A stretch of 64,000 nt of DNA from Amylostereum areolatum (lineage: Eukaryota; Basidiomycota; Agaricomycetes; Russulales; Stereaceae). A program made the position numbers and the translations under genes. Within the stretch, counting starts at the first letter, position 1. The number at the start of each line of letters is the position of its first letter. The notes beneath the pieces are model-generated. The model worked only from the letters and a program-made list of their open reading frames with translations. It did no database searches and was not told the DNA's origin. The DNA is taken from assembly GCA_012932865.1 (NCBI GenBank), contig SAXG01000033.1, positions 310,001-374,000 of the forward strand, in the 5' to 3' direction. Positions 1 to 12,046 of this stretch are shown piece by piece.

Positions 1-463
1 ATGAGGGTGCGGATTATGTTCTGGGCGATGAGGAGGAGGAAGGCGGGGCTCTCGACGGATTCGGTGTGCCAGCGGATGTGAAACTTGCGAACCACCTCGG
101 CGAGGTGGGCGTGTTTGGATAGGGTTTCGCAGCAGCAGAGCGTGTTCGAAGGCACGGTGGCGCACATAGGGTATCCTTTGAGTTGGACGGGTGATGTCCT
201 GGGAAGAACCTCGTTGATCTGCACCGTGGTGTAGAGGATGCGCTCGGCGGGCGCGCGCCAGTGTCGGGAGACGCGGACGACGACGGTGAGGGCATGGCGG
301 GATAGGTGCTCGAAAATCGCTGCTAGGATTTCGTTGGGAAGAAGCGAAGCCGGTAACGGGGAGAAGCTGGGTGAAGAAGAAGAGGACTGAGGGAGAATCG
401 AGGATCAGCCACCGTCGGCGTCGGGGGCAGTAAAGTGCGCACCTCGATGAGCATCATCACCAT
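1..463 (-). CDS. F-box-like protein, 3' part beyond the window edge
   Basis: Two exons are visible, 463-443 and 386-1, joined by a 56-nt intron with a GTGCGC donor, a CTGAT branch point and a CAG acceptor. The frame stays open to the window edge. After a short Ser-rich stretch the product reads LPNEILAAIFEHL and then SRHWRAPAERILYTTV. This is the usual fungal F-box pattern: LP-x-E-I/L, hydrophobic helix, S-x-x-W, E-R-x-L-Y. F-box proteins bind Skp1 and bring substrates to SCF ubiquitin ligases; that role is inferred here. The start is the first of three in-frame ATGs (463, 457, 454), all upstream of the intron. The substrate-binding C-terminal part is not in the window, so intactness cannot be judged. 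Confidence 0.6.
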
Positions 464-2439
464 CGTCCTCGAGACACAGCTCTCCGCGCAAAAGTCGCTG
501 ACGAACAAGAAGAAGATCCTCGAGAGTTTCGGCGAGTGCAGAAGTACATATCGCGCTCGGCTCGACCACGGCAATTTGGGAAAGCAGAGTTTGGTTAGAG
601 TTTGGTATCAGATTCAGTGCGAAAGGTCCGTGCTGCGAGCGAACGGACTATTCGCGGCTCTACACGATCGCGACATCTTCCCACTCGCAAGCCCGATCCC
701 GCCCCGTCGTCCCCTAGTACGCACGCACACATTTTTACCATTCGGTATACTCTGATAGTGCATTATCATGTAAGTACATACTCTGGGTCACGATTCGGGG
801 TCGACATGACGAGCAAGGTGGGACCCTCTCGTCCTTCGCAAGTTCGTAATGGCACCCGCTACCCTCATCGACGTCCGCTTTGCTTCAACGGTCAGATGAT
901 CTAGAGAACGACGAAATAGTGCTTGGTGCTTCGCGACGCTGTTTGCTTCTTGGCTCCAGGCTATATATACGACGGCTCCTAAGATAACATTTGGCTAGTT
1001 GGCTCTTTGCCCGCGATGCGACGAGTGCAAAGATCCCTCAGAGAAACACCGAAACCGACGTCTCGTGCTGATCGTCTTCCCCTCGTGATGTATATCGTCG
1101 AAATATAACCGTTCGGTATCCATCATCGTGCGCGCACGGTGGCCGGGAGGGGTGAGGCTGGAACGAAGGCTGAAGAGCTAAGAAAAGATAGGGTATACTA
1201 CACCGACGTCAGTGGAAACGTTAGCGCTAGACGGTCGAGAGCCAGACTATTTCAAAACCTACAGAACGAGACAGCAGTCCCCCCTTCGGCGATTGCACCT
1301 TCTAAGGGAAGCATGGCGTATACGATGTCGCATCTCGCCAAGTATCCGGTACCACGCCCTGCAGGCCCAGAGTTCAGGCCAGAGCAAGGAGTGTGAGAGA
1401 CTTAAGTACGTCGACATCCTTCAACGAGGCAGACCTCTCCCTTCGTCCAGGGCGAACCTTCGAAAACGGCTGGCCGACAGCTTTGCGTGCGGAGGTGTTA
1501 CGATGGGCGCACCGAAGTTAAGGCCGAAGACGTAGCAGTGTGGTCAGATGGATCCAGTGGTGCAGGGCGGGTTATTGGCCAACAGGTACAGACACATCCT
1601 ATCACTTGCCTTGGTTTGTGATTGTGCTGCCATTTCGCCGGAGAATTGAGATGCAACAAGGGACGCGCTCTTTGGCCAAGCAAAGAACCACCACTGACAT
1701 TCGCGCGCTCCAAATTTCACGGAACTGCAGGAGAAGTTGCAGTGGCAACTCCTAACAAAAAACTCAGTAGGGAGATAGATCCGGACAGAATGGCGAGAGG
1801 TGCGACCGTACTTACTATACACGGTAAATCGAGAGGTCCGCATGGACCACCAAGCTGACCAGACACTTGCGACTCGATAGCCACAAATTTAAAAGGGAAT
1901 CGCCGGCAAGCATTACGGCGATGGTCCAAAGCTCGGCTTCATCTACAAAATGCCAAGTACCGCGTCAGCGATAGTAAAGCGTCGGAACGATAGTGGCAGA
2001 CTTACAAACCCGCGCTTACCAACGTCATGGCTCATGGTGCGGGGAAAAACTGGATGGAATCGGATTGCTCGGATTGCTGTATGTATATGATAAGGATATC
2101 AGGTATGATGGGAAGGCCCTTGGATGATGGGGGAGACGACAAAGAGGCGCAGGGTGTAGCCAAGGTGTAGCAGGGTGGGCCTAGTCTAGTCTCCCGTCGC
2201 TGACCTAACCAGAAGATAGTCATTCTTACGACAGCCCAGCTGCTGGAGCCTGGCGCGCCCCCTCGATGTCCACAATAAAACGGCGCAAGACAGCAGCGCG
2301 CGCCTGCCTCCCGCCTTCATCCACCGCATTCCCTCCAACTTCCTTCATCAAACTCGTGCGTTCATCTCGAATCTGAGAGTGGCGACGCTTGACGATGGCC
2401 ACAGATACGACAGGACGAGCTCAGCGGTGCTAGTAAAAA
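464..2439. other. Intergenic, no confident gene
   Basis: No gene is supported. Short open frames between about 1130 and 1940 are broken by stops; one contains a weak RNase H-like SDGSSGAG string, too little to call a retroelement. The first 2 kb upstream of the gene at 2440 presumably hold its promoter, but no clear TATA box was found. Confidence 0.4.
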
Positions 2440-4049
2440 ATGGACGCGGAGGTGATACAGAGGATCTTGGATTCCTTCAAGCCATACCGCAACTATGATT
2501 GGGAGGTGCGTTGTGGCCCTCAAGGAACTCAAGCGGACAGCTGACGATCCTTTTGTTTGCAGGCCCCCGTGACAACACCTCGTCGCGTACGCTTGCCAGT
2601 CGAGCTCTACCGGCCGATACTCGAGGCCATGTTCACCAACACCGTCTTCTACGAGCACACGCTCCACTTCCTTCTTTACACATCCCGAGCGTGGCGAGCG
2701 GAAGCCGAACGCATCATATACACCGACGTCAAGGTCCCAGAAAACAGCCTGATGCTATTCGCCAGGACAATCATAGAACGTCCTGACCTCGGACGTTATG
2801 TTCGGTCCCTCGACTTTTATCGACGCCTTCCCCACGCGCCCACGCCGGAAGACTTCGCGCTATTCGACGCCATGCTCCACTCCCTCCCCAACCTCAAAGA
2901 GATCGCCCCTCACTGGAACCCGTCCGACAACGCCAGCATCCCTCGCCTCGTCGAAAAGGAGAACGCCAAGTTGTTCACCAGTCGGCCGTTCCATCTCGAA
3001 CGCGTGATGACGCACAACCATTGGAACCAGGAGACGGTCGAATTCCTCATCACGCAGCCTGAAATCCGCGAGTTCCAGATCTTGGCTTGTGACAAGCCCG
3101 TCCCGGACCCCGACGACGTGCCCCATTCCGTCCTTAGGAAATGTGTTATGCTCGTGACCGCGCCCGGCATCACCCCGTCCTTCAAGGTCCTGCCTCCCGT
3201 CCGCTTTCTGCAGGTCTACGTGAACGACTGTGGCACCCTCGAGGAACGCGTTCAGGAAGCCGTGGAGATTGGCCTGTTCGGGGAGACGTTGACCAGCCTG
3301 GCGGTCGCGCGGCAGTTCATCAGGGACGGGTATCTGTCCATGGCGACGATCCTGGAAGGGTTCGCCGCGAAGTGTCCCAAGCTCACCATCCTGGGGCTTT
3401 TTGATTGCGCAGACTTCGTGAGTAAGTCGTTCCTGCGATGAGTACCTTGCTAATCATTCGCGTGATCCCAGTCCAACCGCGACAACGCCAGGATCCGTCA
3501 AATCGTCTCGGACAACTTCCCCAACCTGCGGACGTTCGTCTGGGGTCCGCTCGCCGCCGGGATCACGATGAACGACGAGGACGGCTGGTCGTCCGAGGAG
3601 GTGTCCGGGGATTCCATGAACTCGGACGACGACGAGTCGGCCACGGTCAAGATCGAGCGTTACGCCGTCGCGTTGATGAAGGCCAAGCCCTCGCTGGAGT
3701 GGTTTGTCGCTTATGACGGGGTGGGTGGCTACAGGTGCTCGCGCGTATGGAAAAGGGTCGGGACCGGGGCCGACACCACCGTCTTTGAGATCCGGAATCC
3801 TTGGTATATCATAGAGTCCACCTTCCGGCTTCTCGACCCCAATGCGCCTGGGGAGTACTTCCTCTCAGGGTATGTTAACCCGAAGAGGTTCTACGTCGAC
3901 GTGCCCATATACCAGCCTCCCGAAGAGCAGGCCGCGGATCACGATGCTTGGTACGTGGGTACTGCAAGCTCGGCACGGCACTTTCGAGGCTAACTATACT
4001 TTGACAGATATTCGCGTCAAGCGCAACCAACGGCGTCTTCATGAAATGA
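2440..4049 (+). CDS. F-box-like protein (481 aa, four exons)
   Basis: Exons are 2440-2505, 2563-3417, 3472-3954 and 4008-4049; the introns of 57, 54 and 53 nt carry CTGAC, CTAAT and CTAAC branch points. The spliced frame is exactly 1446 nt. Residues about 30-75 carry a divergent F-box: RLPVELYRPILEAM, then SRAWRAEAERIIYTDV. The remainder is Leu-rich with an acidic Ser/Asp stretch in exon 3, as expected for a substrate-recognition region. The start ATG follows an A-rich tract and begins a short first exon spliced in phase 0. The last intron could instead use the GTACGT three bases upstream, which would end the protein at the junction. A decayed paralog lies at about 6.4-7.5 kb. Role as an SCF adaptor is inferred from the family; the substrate is unknown. 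Confidence 0.75.
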
Positions 4050-5159
4050 TCCATTTTTCCCCTATCTTTCTTTCGATGCACCACTCCCCTGCGCTCTGCT
4101 TGCTACTATGCTCTGTTATCGCTTCGTCGTTGTTCAAAACACCATCCTTATCCCCTCCGCTCTGATGTACTCTAGCGGCGTAATGCCCAGGTTTCCTCGT
4201 TTTGTTGTTTCGCTCTCGCTCTCGCTCTCCGCTTTTGTTTCGCTGTCCCTGCGTGTCTTTGCTTTGTACGTGTATTACAACATCGTTTTTGCCCTTATCG
4301 TTCTGCCTTTTTGCCCTTGCCACTTTACTGTGCTGCTGCCCTTACGTTTCCTTCCCGCCATTCGCTCTCTACCACTTGTGGCTTGTAAACCCTGTCCTCC
4401 AGCCCGCCTTCGATGTTCAGGATGAACCAAGACTGCGCTGCCCTTCGAGTACGTTCTGTCCTTTCTATGCCTCATTCGCGAAATCAATGCTGATTGGTGT
4501 CGACAGAGACCTTGGAGGGGTAGGTTCTGTCCGTACGAACCTTACCATACGCACCACCGTTTGTCCGTGGACATTCCGAATCCTGCGAGTCCATAGGTGC
4601 CCTTCATCTATGCAGTCAACCGGAAAGCCTTACTCCACACGGGGTACGGTCGAGAATGGCGTTTTTCGGATCAGTATGCACCACAAAACAAAACGCCCAG
4701 GACGAGGACCCCGCTGTCTGGAGATAGCATACTTGGGTACGTTGGCCCGATTTCCAAGTAGTCGCAGTGGCTTATTGGCGCTGTGCAGGGTATATGTATG
4801 GAAACGGGCCTCGGACTCAACGCGTCCTCGACTCCTCCACGGATTTCGCTTCTTCGTTCAATCGCGGCTGAAGGGGAGTGCTGTGGATAGATTCAGACGG
4901 TGACCTCAACTTACGGTCTAGGCTGTCTCACGCTACGGCACTCGAGGGGATATGTCGGACTTTCGGTTCGTCCTCAGTTGCTGCTCGTTCATGCTGTCGT
5001 GTATGCGTGCCAGTCTCGTACTTGCATACGTATAACCCATGTAACGCCTTCCGTCGTCGGGGCCTTGGACCTCTGCTGATATAAATTATGTGTCGAGGTC
5101 TCTTATTAATATAGTCAGAAGATGAAAATCAGTATCGTGTGTACCCGCCGAGATGAGAG
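4050..5159. other. Downstream/intergenic, pyrimidine-rich
   Basis: T- and C-rich sequence follows the F-box-like gene and is probably its 3' untranslated region and terminator area. The 233-codon open frame at 4202-4903 has the low-complexity Leu/Ser/Cys composition of a translated T/C-rich tract and shows no domain, so it is not called as a gene. Confidence 0.4.
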
Positions 5160-6350
5160 TTTGAAGCGGTGGATGCAGGCACAGCCACAATTCTTGACCA
5201 GTTGCCTTCTACCATGACCACGCCGCGACGTCAGCACTCTACCTGTGCCATCTCTTCCCCTCTCTTCCCCCTTGATTCGGCGCGTAACGATCTGTGCATG
5301 GCGGGTCTGAGGATTGTCGACGAAGAGACACCCAGCACTGACCACCGCCGCCCTACCCGCGACTACTTGGAACTCCTCCTGCCACGCTCGTGATATCGGC
5401 TCTCTGTCACGCCCAAGAACAACTCTAAGGACAAAGGAAAACGCCCACGCCCGGATGGGAAAAAGGCGCGTTTCATCTGGTCAAATGCGTATTCGAACAT
5501 AGGAGAAATCAAGAGAGCCTCCTGGCCGTGTGAAGGGCGGAGGAGCTGGCGGGTTTCGGGAGGGTGAGTTTCATTTTTTCCCGGCTCTTTGAAAGCTGGA
5601 CTGATGTGAGACGCAGGCGCTGTACACACCTGGGTTGGACGCGTAGATGTATGGTCCTGGAGTATGGGGAAGCTCGGGGGAAGCTCTAAACACGCCCTGG
5701 AATACTCACATCCCAACGTTTTGGGGCTCACGGGCGCGACGCAAGACCACTCGAAGGGATCTTTCCCGTATGGAAATCTATCACTCTCCGACGCTCGAAG
5801 ACACATAAGATTGGCTCCGTGGGGGCGGTTGACCGCGAAGTTACGTTCAAGAGCACGTCGAACGGCCGACGAATGCTGGCACAGGGAAGCGAGGAAGAAG
5901 ACGGGAAGGATGTCGTGTCAGTTTCTACGGCTCATATAGGTACGCTTCTCGTCGTGTTTATCCCAAGATGCTCCGTGCTTACTGGTTGCAGGACCTCATG
6001 GGCCAGGACGGTCAGATGCCGCCTCCCGCCTCTTGGGTAGCTCCTCAAGGGCCGACTTTCTTGCGAAGCCTCACGAGTTTGTACTGTCTTTCTTCATAAG
6101 GGGCTACCAGATGCTGACCTGTTCTAGATTTACGACCGACACCTACACCTACTTTTCCCCTTTCAAGCTTCAACCTCAAACAAGCCAGCGCACGCCCTCT
6201 CGCCGACCGCCAATTCGCGAATTGGTCAGCTGTTATCTACGACAGGAGGGTCTATCGACTGACTTTGACATCTCGACGCAGTGCTCTTCGTCTCCTCAAA
6301 AACAGGTCGAGACCAAGGAAGTGGCCCCCGCGATGTTCGTCGAACGATGA
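5160..6350 (+). other. Possible spliced coding remnant, unidentified
   Basis: Several credible introns can be drawn: GTGAGT about 5559 to ACGCAG about 5617; GTACGC 5941 to TTGCAG 5992; and one ending TTCTAG near 6127 with a CTGAC branch point. Short frames between them look protein-like, for example NNSKDKGKRPRPDGKKARF near 5420-5475 and an Asp/Glu stretch near 5890. No continuous frame with a start could be assembled and no family was recognised. It may be the remnant of a gene disrupted when the F-box paralog downstream was inserted or duplicated. Confidence 0.25.
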
Positions 6351-6439
6351 CAGTTTGTATGTGGGTGCTTTTTTTCCCTTGAGAAGGTCCTGCGGGGCTT
6401 ATGTGCGCATAGATGGTGGCCTTGCCGCCGGAATCCCTC

Positions 6440-7475
6440 CTGCGGTTACTCCGCCCCCAAAATCGCCCGACGAGGAGATCCCCAAGCTATTCGTCAACCG
6501 TCCCTTTCGGCTCGAGCGCTCCATGGCCTTCAGCGATTGGAATCTCCAAACGGTTGAGTTCCTCACGACGCAGCCGGGAATACGGGAGTTCGAGATCGCG
6601 CTGTGCGTGAAGCCGGCACCAAAACCCGAAGTCTTTCCGCACTCCATCCTGCGCAAGTGCAACATGCTCATTACCGCCCCTGGTATCCTGGCCTCCTTCA
6701 CGGTCCCACCTCCCCTCCGCTTTCTGCACGTTGACCTAAACGATTGGGGCACAGTCGAGGAACGGGTGGACGAGGCGACAGAGATAGGGATGTTTGGAAA
6801 CACACTCACGAGCCTGGCTGTCGCCCGGCGGTACGTCCGGGGAGGATACCTGTCCATGGCGGTAATCTTGGAAGGTTTCGCGGCGCAATGTTCCAAGCTT
6901 GCGGTGTTGGGGTCTTTACGATTGTGTAGATTTTGTACGTTTTTTCTCGCATTGTTTTCCTTGAGCATACAACTGAGGTTCGATTGCGCCCAGTCGAACT
7001 GTGACGATGCCAGAATCCGTCGCCTTGTCTCTGACAACTTTCTCAACCTACGCATGTTTGTCGAGGGCCCCCTCGCCGTAGGAATATGGGAACGAAAACG
7101 ACGGTCGGTCGTCAGAAGAGGAGTCCGATGGTAACTCGATGTGGACGGACGACCACCACCACCACAACACGGTCAAGATGGAACGCTACGCGGTCGCCCT
7201 GATGAAAGCCAAGCTTCGCTTTAGCTCTTCGTTGGCTTTGACGGCGATGGGTCGTGCAGGCATTCGCGCGTTTGGAGGAGAATTGGGACCGGAGAGGATA
7301 CGGAACTGGAGGAGATCCTCGACCACTGGCGCCGGTTCGACATCGTCGAGCAGGAGCTGCGCTACGTCGATCCAAACGACCCCGAAGTGTACATGATGAC
7401 CGGGTATGTAAACCCGATGTGGACGTTCCAATGTACAACACCGAGCTGGGGGAAGCTTCAAACAAGAATACTGGG
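6440..7475 (+). pseudogene. Decayed paralog of the F-box-like gene at 2440
   Basis: The translation aligns along its length with residues about 150-465 of the gene at 2440, e.g. FRLERSMAFSDWNLQTVEFL here against FHLERVMTHNHWNQETVEFL there, and IRRLVSDNF against IRQIVSDNF. The F-box N-terminus is missing. Lesions seen: one extra T near 6912, just before the position of the conserved second intron (GTACGT donor still present); a frameshift near 7086; a TAG at 7222-7224; and another shift near 7413. The longest single open frame here (6265-7134) therefore joins unrelated sequence and should not be used as a gene model. It is a truncated, non-functional duplicate. Confidence 0.8.
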
Positions 7476-8284
7476 TGCGTGTACCTTGTGCTGGGCTGCA
7501 GGACCGCCATAGCTAATCACACCTTGGCTGTCTTAGGTTATCGTCGTGATGGCCACCCACCGAATATCACTCCGTCTCCCCCGTCGTCTTTCACCTGTTT
7601 TCGTCATTGCTATCATTAGGCTTTGCCTTTTCATCCATACGAAACCCATATATGTACTGCTGTACTGTAACGCTGCGACCTGACCTTGCCGTGTCTTTTC
7701 CGTTTGCTCTCTTGTCCTTCGTTCGCTTTTGCTGTCCTAGCTTGTCTTTCGCCACAGGCTCCCGTCCATGTACGTCCAAGCTTCCACCTAACGTTCCCTG
7801 CAACGACTTACTTGATCCATCCAGTCCATTTTCGGTTGTAACACGAAGAGCACCTTCTATCAAGTGAAACCACCTCGTCGCTGTCGGCGATGGAGGGTTC
7901 TTCGACGCGCCAACGAATTCTCTACATTCCTACCAGTACGCGGTGGCGCAAGTCTCATAACTCCTCGATCGTGTATGTGTACCCTTATACCACCTAATCT
8001 ATCGCGTCCGTGTAGTGTCCGTGCTTCTGATAACACCGGTACTACAATCATAATAATGACACACGGGCTTCGAGCAGGAAGGCCTAAACGTTGAACTCGT
8101 AACCGTTCCGGCCAAAATAAGCATATAATCATTCAAAAGCAGACGTTCATAATTGTACATTAAGCCCTCTACAAGTTCAGAAAGATCGACAATATCCGCG
8201 GTGGCGTGCGATGCGAGGAGCAAGACCAAAGACCTTCAATATACCGATTTATCCATCCGAGAGGAACGTTATCGTGTATATCAT
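7476..8284. other. Intergenic between convergent loci
   Basis: No gene was found. It separates the plus-strand F-box pseudogene from the 3' end of the minus-strand NTPase-nuclease gene and should contain the latter's 3' untranslated region. Confidence 0.4.
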
Positions 8285-11200
8285 TCAAGGATCGACCAGC
8301 AAGGCATCTGCGGATTGCGAGTCCACGGGATGTAAGTCGATGTAACCGAGGAAATGCTCCGGGTGCGTCCCCACCGCCGGATGAAGCCTGCGACGGGCTA
8401 CCGATCGATCATTAACGACTTGACTTCCGGGACTGGGCTGATTGTATGCATCGGTGATATTCCGCGACCGCAATAGAAGTGCCTCGTACGTCTGCATCTG
8501 AGGCCATTGGACAGGACCGAATGTGTCGGGAGATATTCCTGCGCACCATATATCGTACGCAGTGAATTTACTGCCCACGAGATCGGGTTCGGAAGACAAC
8601 ACTGCAGCATCTGACGATGCAAGCGCGAAGGCCAGACGTATAACAGGGGGTAGTTCGGAATGGGTTGAATCTGTGGCCGGTGGACGCAATGCGCCCTTTG
8701 GAGCCCGTGAACTCTGTCGTGACTTTGACCCTTTCTTCCTTGGGTTCGAACGGGGAAAAAGGCCTAGCGTAAATGGATCCATGCCTTCAAAAATGAAATC
8801 CTCAATAGTGGTCCCATACGACTTGTCATTCTTGACTTGTATGAGAATAGCCGAGACCTGGGACAGGTCGAGGGTGGTCCCGAGGAGGATAGGAATGAGG
8901 ATGTCCACTCCCCGCTGGTTGTTGGCGCAAATGACAGCCGCACCGCGAGCGATGAGGCCCGCGAGATATTTCCTGTTCAGCACGTTAAAGTCGTTCACCT
9001 TGACGAAGTGATTGAACCAAATGCGACCATCTCCGAACGCGTTCTCGAGCAGCGTGTCGCGGGTCTCATCGTTCATCCATTTGGATGGCTTCATTTTGAG
9101 AACGCCTCTGTCCCCAAAGAGAGCACCAAGGAACTCGGGGACAGAAACGACACGACGCTTGATGAGTCCGTCCACGTCCAAGGCTCCTCCCTGGACGGGG
9201 ACGGGCAGATGTGTCGTTTTCGCCGCGGTGTCGCGTGCGAGAAGGAGGATCAAGGTTGCGAGAACCTCACCGCGGTCGCCTGGATTTAGATACGACGTCT
9301 CGATATGCGCGAGCAGCGCGCCGGGGGCGTTCCACGATGGCTCTGCCATGTCTCTCGAGGCCGCCTCAGCCAACAAGGGCTCGGATGGCGAGATCGTCGT
9401 CATGGTGTGGAATCCTGCAGTCGCCGAGAGGCAAACCCTCATGTGGTTTTCGACCTGCTTGCGTTCGGCTGTCCGTTCCGCCCAGTTAGTGGCTTTGAAT
9501 TCAAGACCCAGCCGCACGGAGAGGCACGCGAGCTTCATGTCGCCGTTCAGCGACTGCCCTTCCTGAAGACCATAGAGCAGCTTCTCGCGAGCAAACGCTA
9601 CGATGTCTCTTCGCGTCTCGTCGCTCCCGGTATCATAGCGCGTAGCGAACCTGGGAAGGCAGGACGTGAAGTCAAACTGGTGGCCGCGAACTCAACAAAA
9701 AGATGACTCACAATGCGCGTCCGAGGTGTGCAATGTGGTGCGTCGAGGCGAGGCGGTCCAAGGTCCACTTCGAGTCGCCGACGAGCACTTTGACAGCGAA
9801 CTGATCAAACCCGACCTCGGTGATCGGGTCGAACAGGGCGAGCTTCTTTCGTCGAAGCCGGCTCGATGTTTCGTCTGCATTGTCTTGCGAAAACTTGTGG
9901 AAACTGCCGGTCGTCGACAGGAAGACGGTTGCGAATGGCTGATGCCTTATCTTGCGCAGCGGACGTCGCAACTCTGTGAACCGATTCCACTCTACAGAGT
10001 GGATGCTGTCCGTCAGCTTGTGAGCCTCATCCATGCAGATGACAGCGAGCAAGCGCTCTCCACAAAGCCCGAGCGGATCGAGGAACGTTCTGAGCTCGTC
10101 AGCGGCCCCACTGACGGTACCTCCTGCGTCAAGACGTGAGCGATCACTGTCCGTATTTCCGATGCGAACGCGTACCTTGGCTAGAGTAAACATCGGTCGG
10201 GCTGCCATCCGTGTTGACAGCCTGGGGTTGGCCATTTCTTACAAACTACACCACTAAGTTAGCGATGCATCACACGACGGGAATGCGGAGAGCGTACCTC
10301 ATCCGCCACCCTACAGACTTCTTTATAGAATTCTTCCCTGTACTCGCCGTGCTTTGTGAAGCTACCGCCAGCGGACATCTTCTCTCGGAACGCGCTCGCT
10401 AGGCGGGAGAGGCGGGAGAGCGTCGCGATCATAACCGGCACATCCGCGTCAACAGTGCCCATCGGAAGCTTGCCATTTTGGACAGCAATGTTGCTAATCT
10501 GCTGCGATGGAATGCCTACTGAGACACGGTCAGCACAATTGAGCTCGGCAATAAGTAGAATGCGGCACAAACACTCTGGATCATTCTGAATCTCCACCAG
10601 GTGTTTCTTTGTCACAGTCAACACCGCATACACGAGGCCCTGGAGTCGTTTCTGAGTTCCGGGGAGGTCTGGTTCTCCATCGGCCGTGGATACAGCAGAA
10701 TCGAAAAGCCAGTTGCGGATTTTTCGGTCAGGGGGTGGATATGCTATGCCCGAGAATATCAAGGTCGCGCCCGGCATAAAAGAAGGGGGAAATGACTCAC
10801 CACTTTGACTGTGGGACGCAAGGCATATAGGGACATAAACAATGTGCTTGGCAAGTTCATCGTGCATGCGCGATTTACCGGTTCCCGATGACTGGACGTG
10901 GGCAATGACGATGGCATAAGGGTCAATGCTTCCGACTGATACACGCTGTATGTAGCTTGTCATGATCTTGTGAAGAAGCTCGGCCGATTGCCCGCGGAAA
11001 GGAGTACTCCACGATTTGATGGTGGCTGCAGCACTGCGTTAGGGTCCGTATTGCACAGAAAGCAAGCAGATTACGCATACCTTGCCCGGCAGAAGGGTCC
11101 AGGTCGATGTCGGTCTGTGGCTGAGACGGGAGGCCTGGCGGCGGAGGCGGACGAATGATGGCTGGGTGTGGCGTTAGGTGAGTTTTTTAATTTGTCTCCG

Positions 11201-11678
11201 AGTGTTGCAAAGGGCACATACCAAGTAAACGAAGAGTCCTGAATGTGTTGTCGCACAGCGCCTGGTACGCCCACTTGACGATATCTGGGTGTTCCTGCAC
11301 GATCTTATCCAGTTCTTCTTCTAGATCATTGTTTCCTTTAAGCTCAGGGAGAAGCGGGAACCTGCCGAAGGTTAGATAGACATTCCCGAGCACATCTTCT
11401 ACCAGAAACGATTTCCACTCAGGATCCACCTTGCCATCCACGTCGATGAACTGGCGGCCCTTCTTTCGCATGCGTCTCAGCGGTGCATTTAGGGCAGTGA
11501 TGACTTTGGCATCCAGATCCTCGTGGTCAATGGATCCACCGTCAGGGACGAGCATAGAGGGGTCGGGGTGGTACTCCACGATAGCGCCAACTGATTCAAC
11601 GTGAAGCTGGGTCCGCTTGGGTGGAGGTGGCGTGTTGGGTCCGAGAGCTGACTCGGACGAGACGAGTTTGTTCTCCAT
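8285..11678 (-). CDS. Crinkler-type P-loop NTPase fused to a REase-like nuclease domain (999 aa)
   Basis: Eight exons: 11678-11222, 11161-11081, 11025-10801, 10743-10573, 10515-10298, 10245-10176, 10123-9712 and 9650-8285, totalling exactly 3000 nt. The introns are 52-61 nt. Order of parts: N-terminal region with Pro-rich linker (1-180); Walker A SSGTGKSR (Lys about 230); Walker B LLAVICMDEAH (Asp-Glu about 439-440); sensor-like FLSTTG (about 475-480); then a C-terminal restriction-endonuclease-like core with a helix Glu (about 673), Asp in GVDILIPIL (about 794) and QVK (816-818), fitting D-Xn-QxK. This pairing of ATPase and nuclease-fold domain is known from Crinkler and related effector-like proteins. 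The start ATG sits in CCACCATGG. A paralog with the same intron positions follows upstream, supporting the model. Cellular role is unknown; genome-defence, intraspecies conflict or secreted effector roles are possibilities. No signal peptide was seen. Confidence 0.85.
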
Positions 11679-12046
11679 GGTGGTTGTGTGCTAGTGGCGG
11701 ATGCGGGAGCGTGCGGGTGAAGATTATGGAAAGTAGAAGAGCTTGAAGCGGATGGGTTTTATACTTGTCAACTTGTGACGGTGGCACGTCGCTTTGAAAT
11801 TTTACGTACGTTCCACGCTTTGACGACGAGAAGACAGCGCAGCCGTGAGTTCCACGCTTTGAAGAAGACAGCACAGCCTGTTCCATCAGTTCGGCTGCTC
11901 GGTGGCGCCATGATGCTTTCTGTGAGAGCCGAGTGGAGAATGTTTCGTAGCTCTACGAATTCACATAACGAGAGGAAGCTGAAATGCCGTCGATAATGCC
12001 ACATTCGTGGATACCGAGAACTACGATACACATTGCACGGACATTG
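11679..12046. other. Short intergenic spacer between tandem paralogs
   Basis: This 368-bp spacer holds the upstream region of the 8285-11678 gene and the 3' end of the 12047-15573 gene. A short imperfect repeat around TTCCACGCTTTGA(C/A)GA occurs twice, near 11811 and 11851. No other element was recognised. Confidence 0.45.

Noticed and set aside
1139..1940. Possible retroelement RNase H remnant (WSDGSSGAG near 1536-1566)
   Set aside because: Only one short motif matches, frames around it are broken, and no reverse transcriptase or ends were seen.
5363..5806. 147-codon minus-strand frame
   Set aside because: No family resemblance and it overlaps more plausible plus-strand exon pieces.
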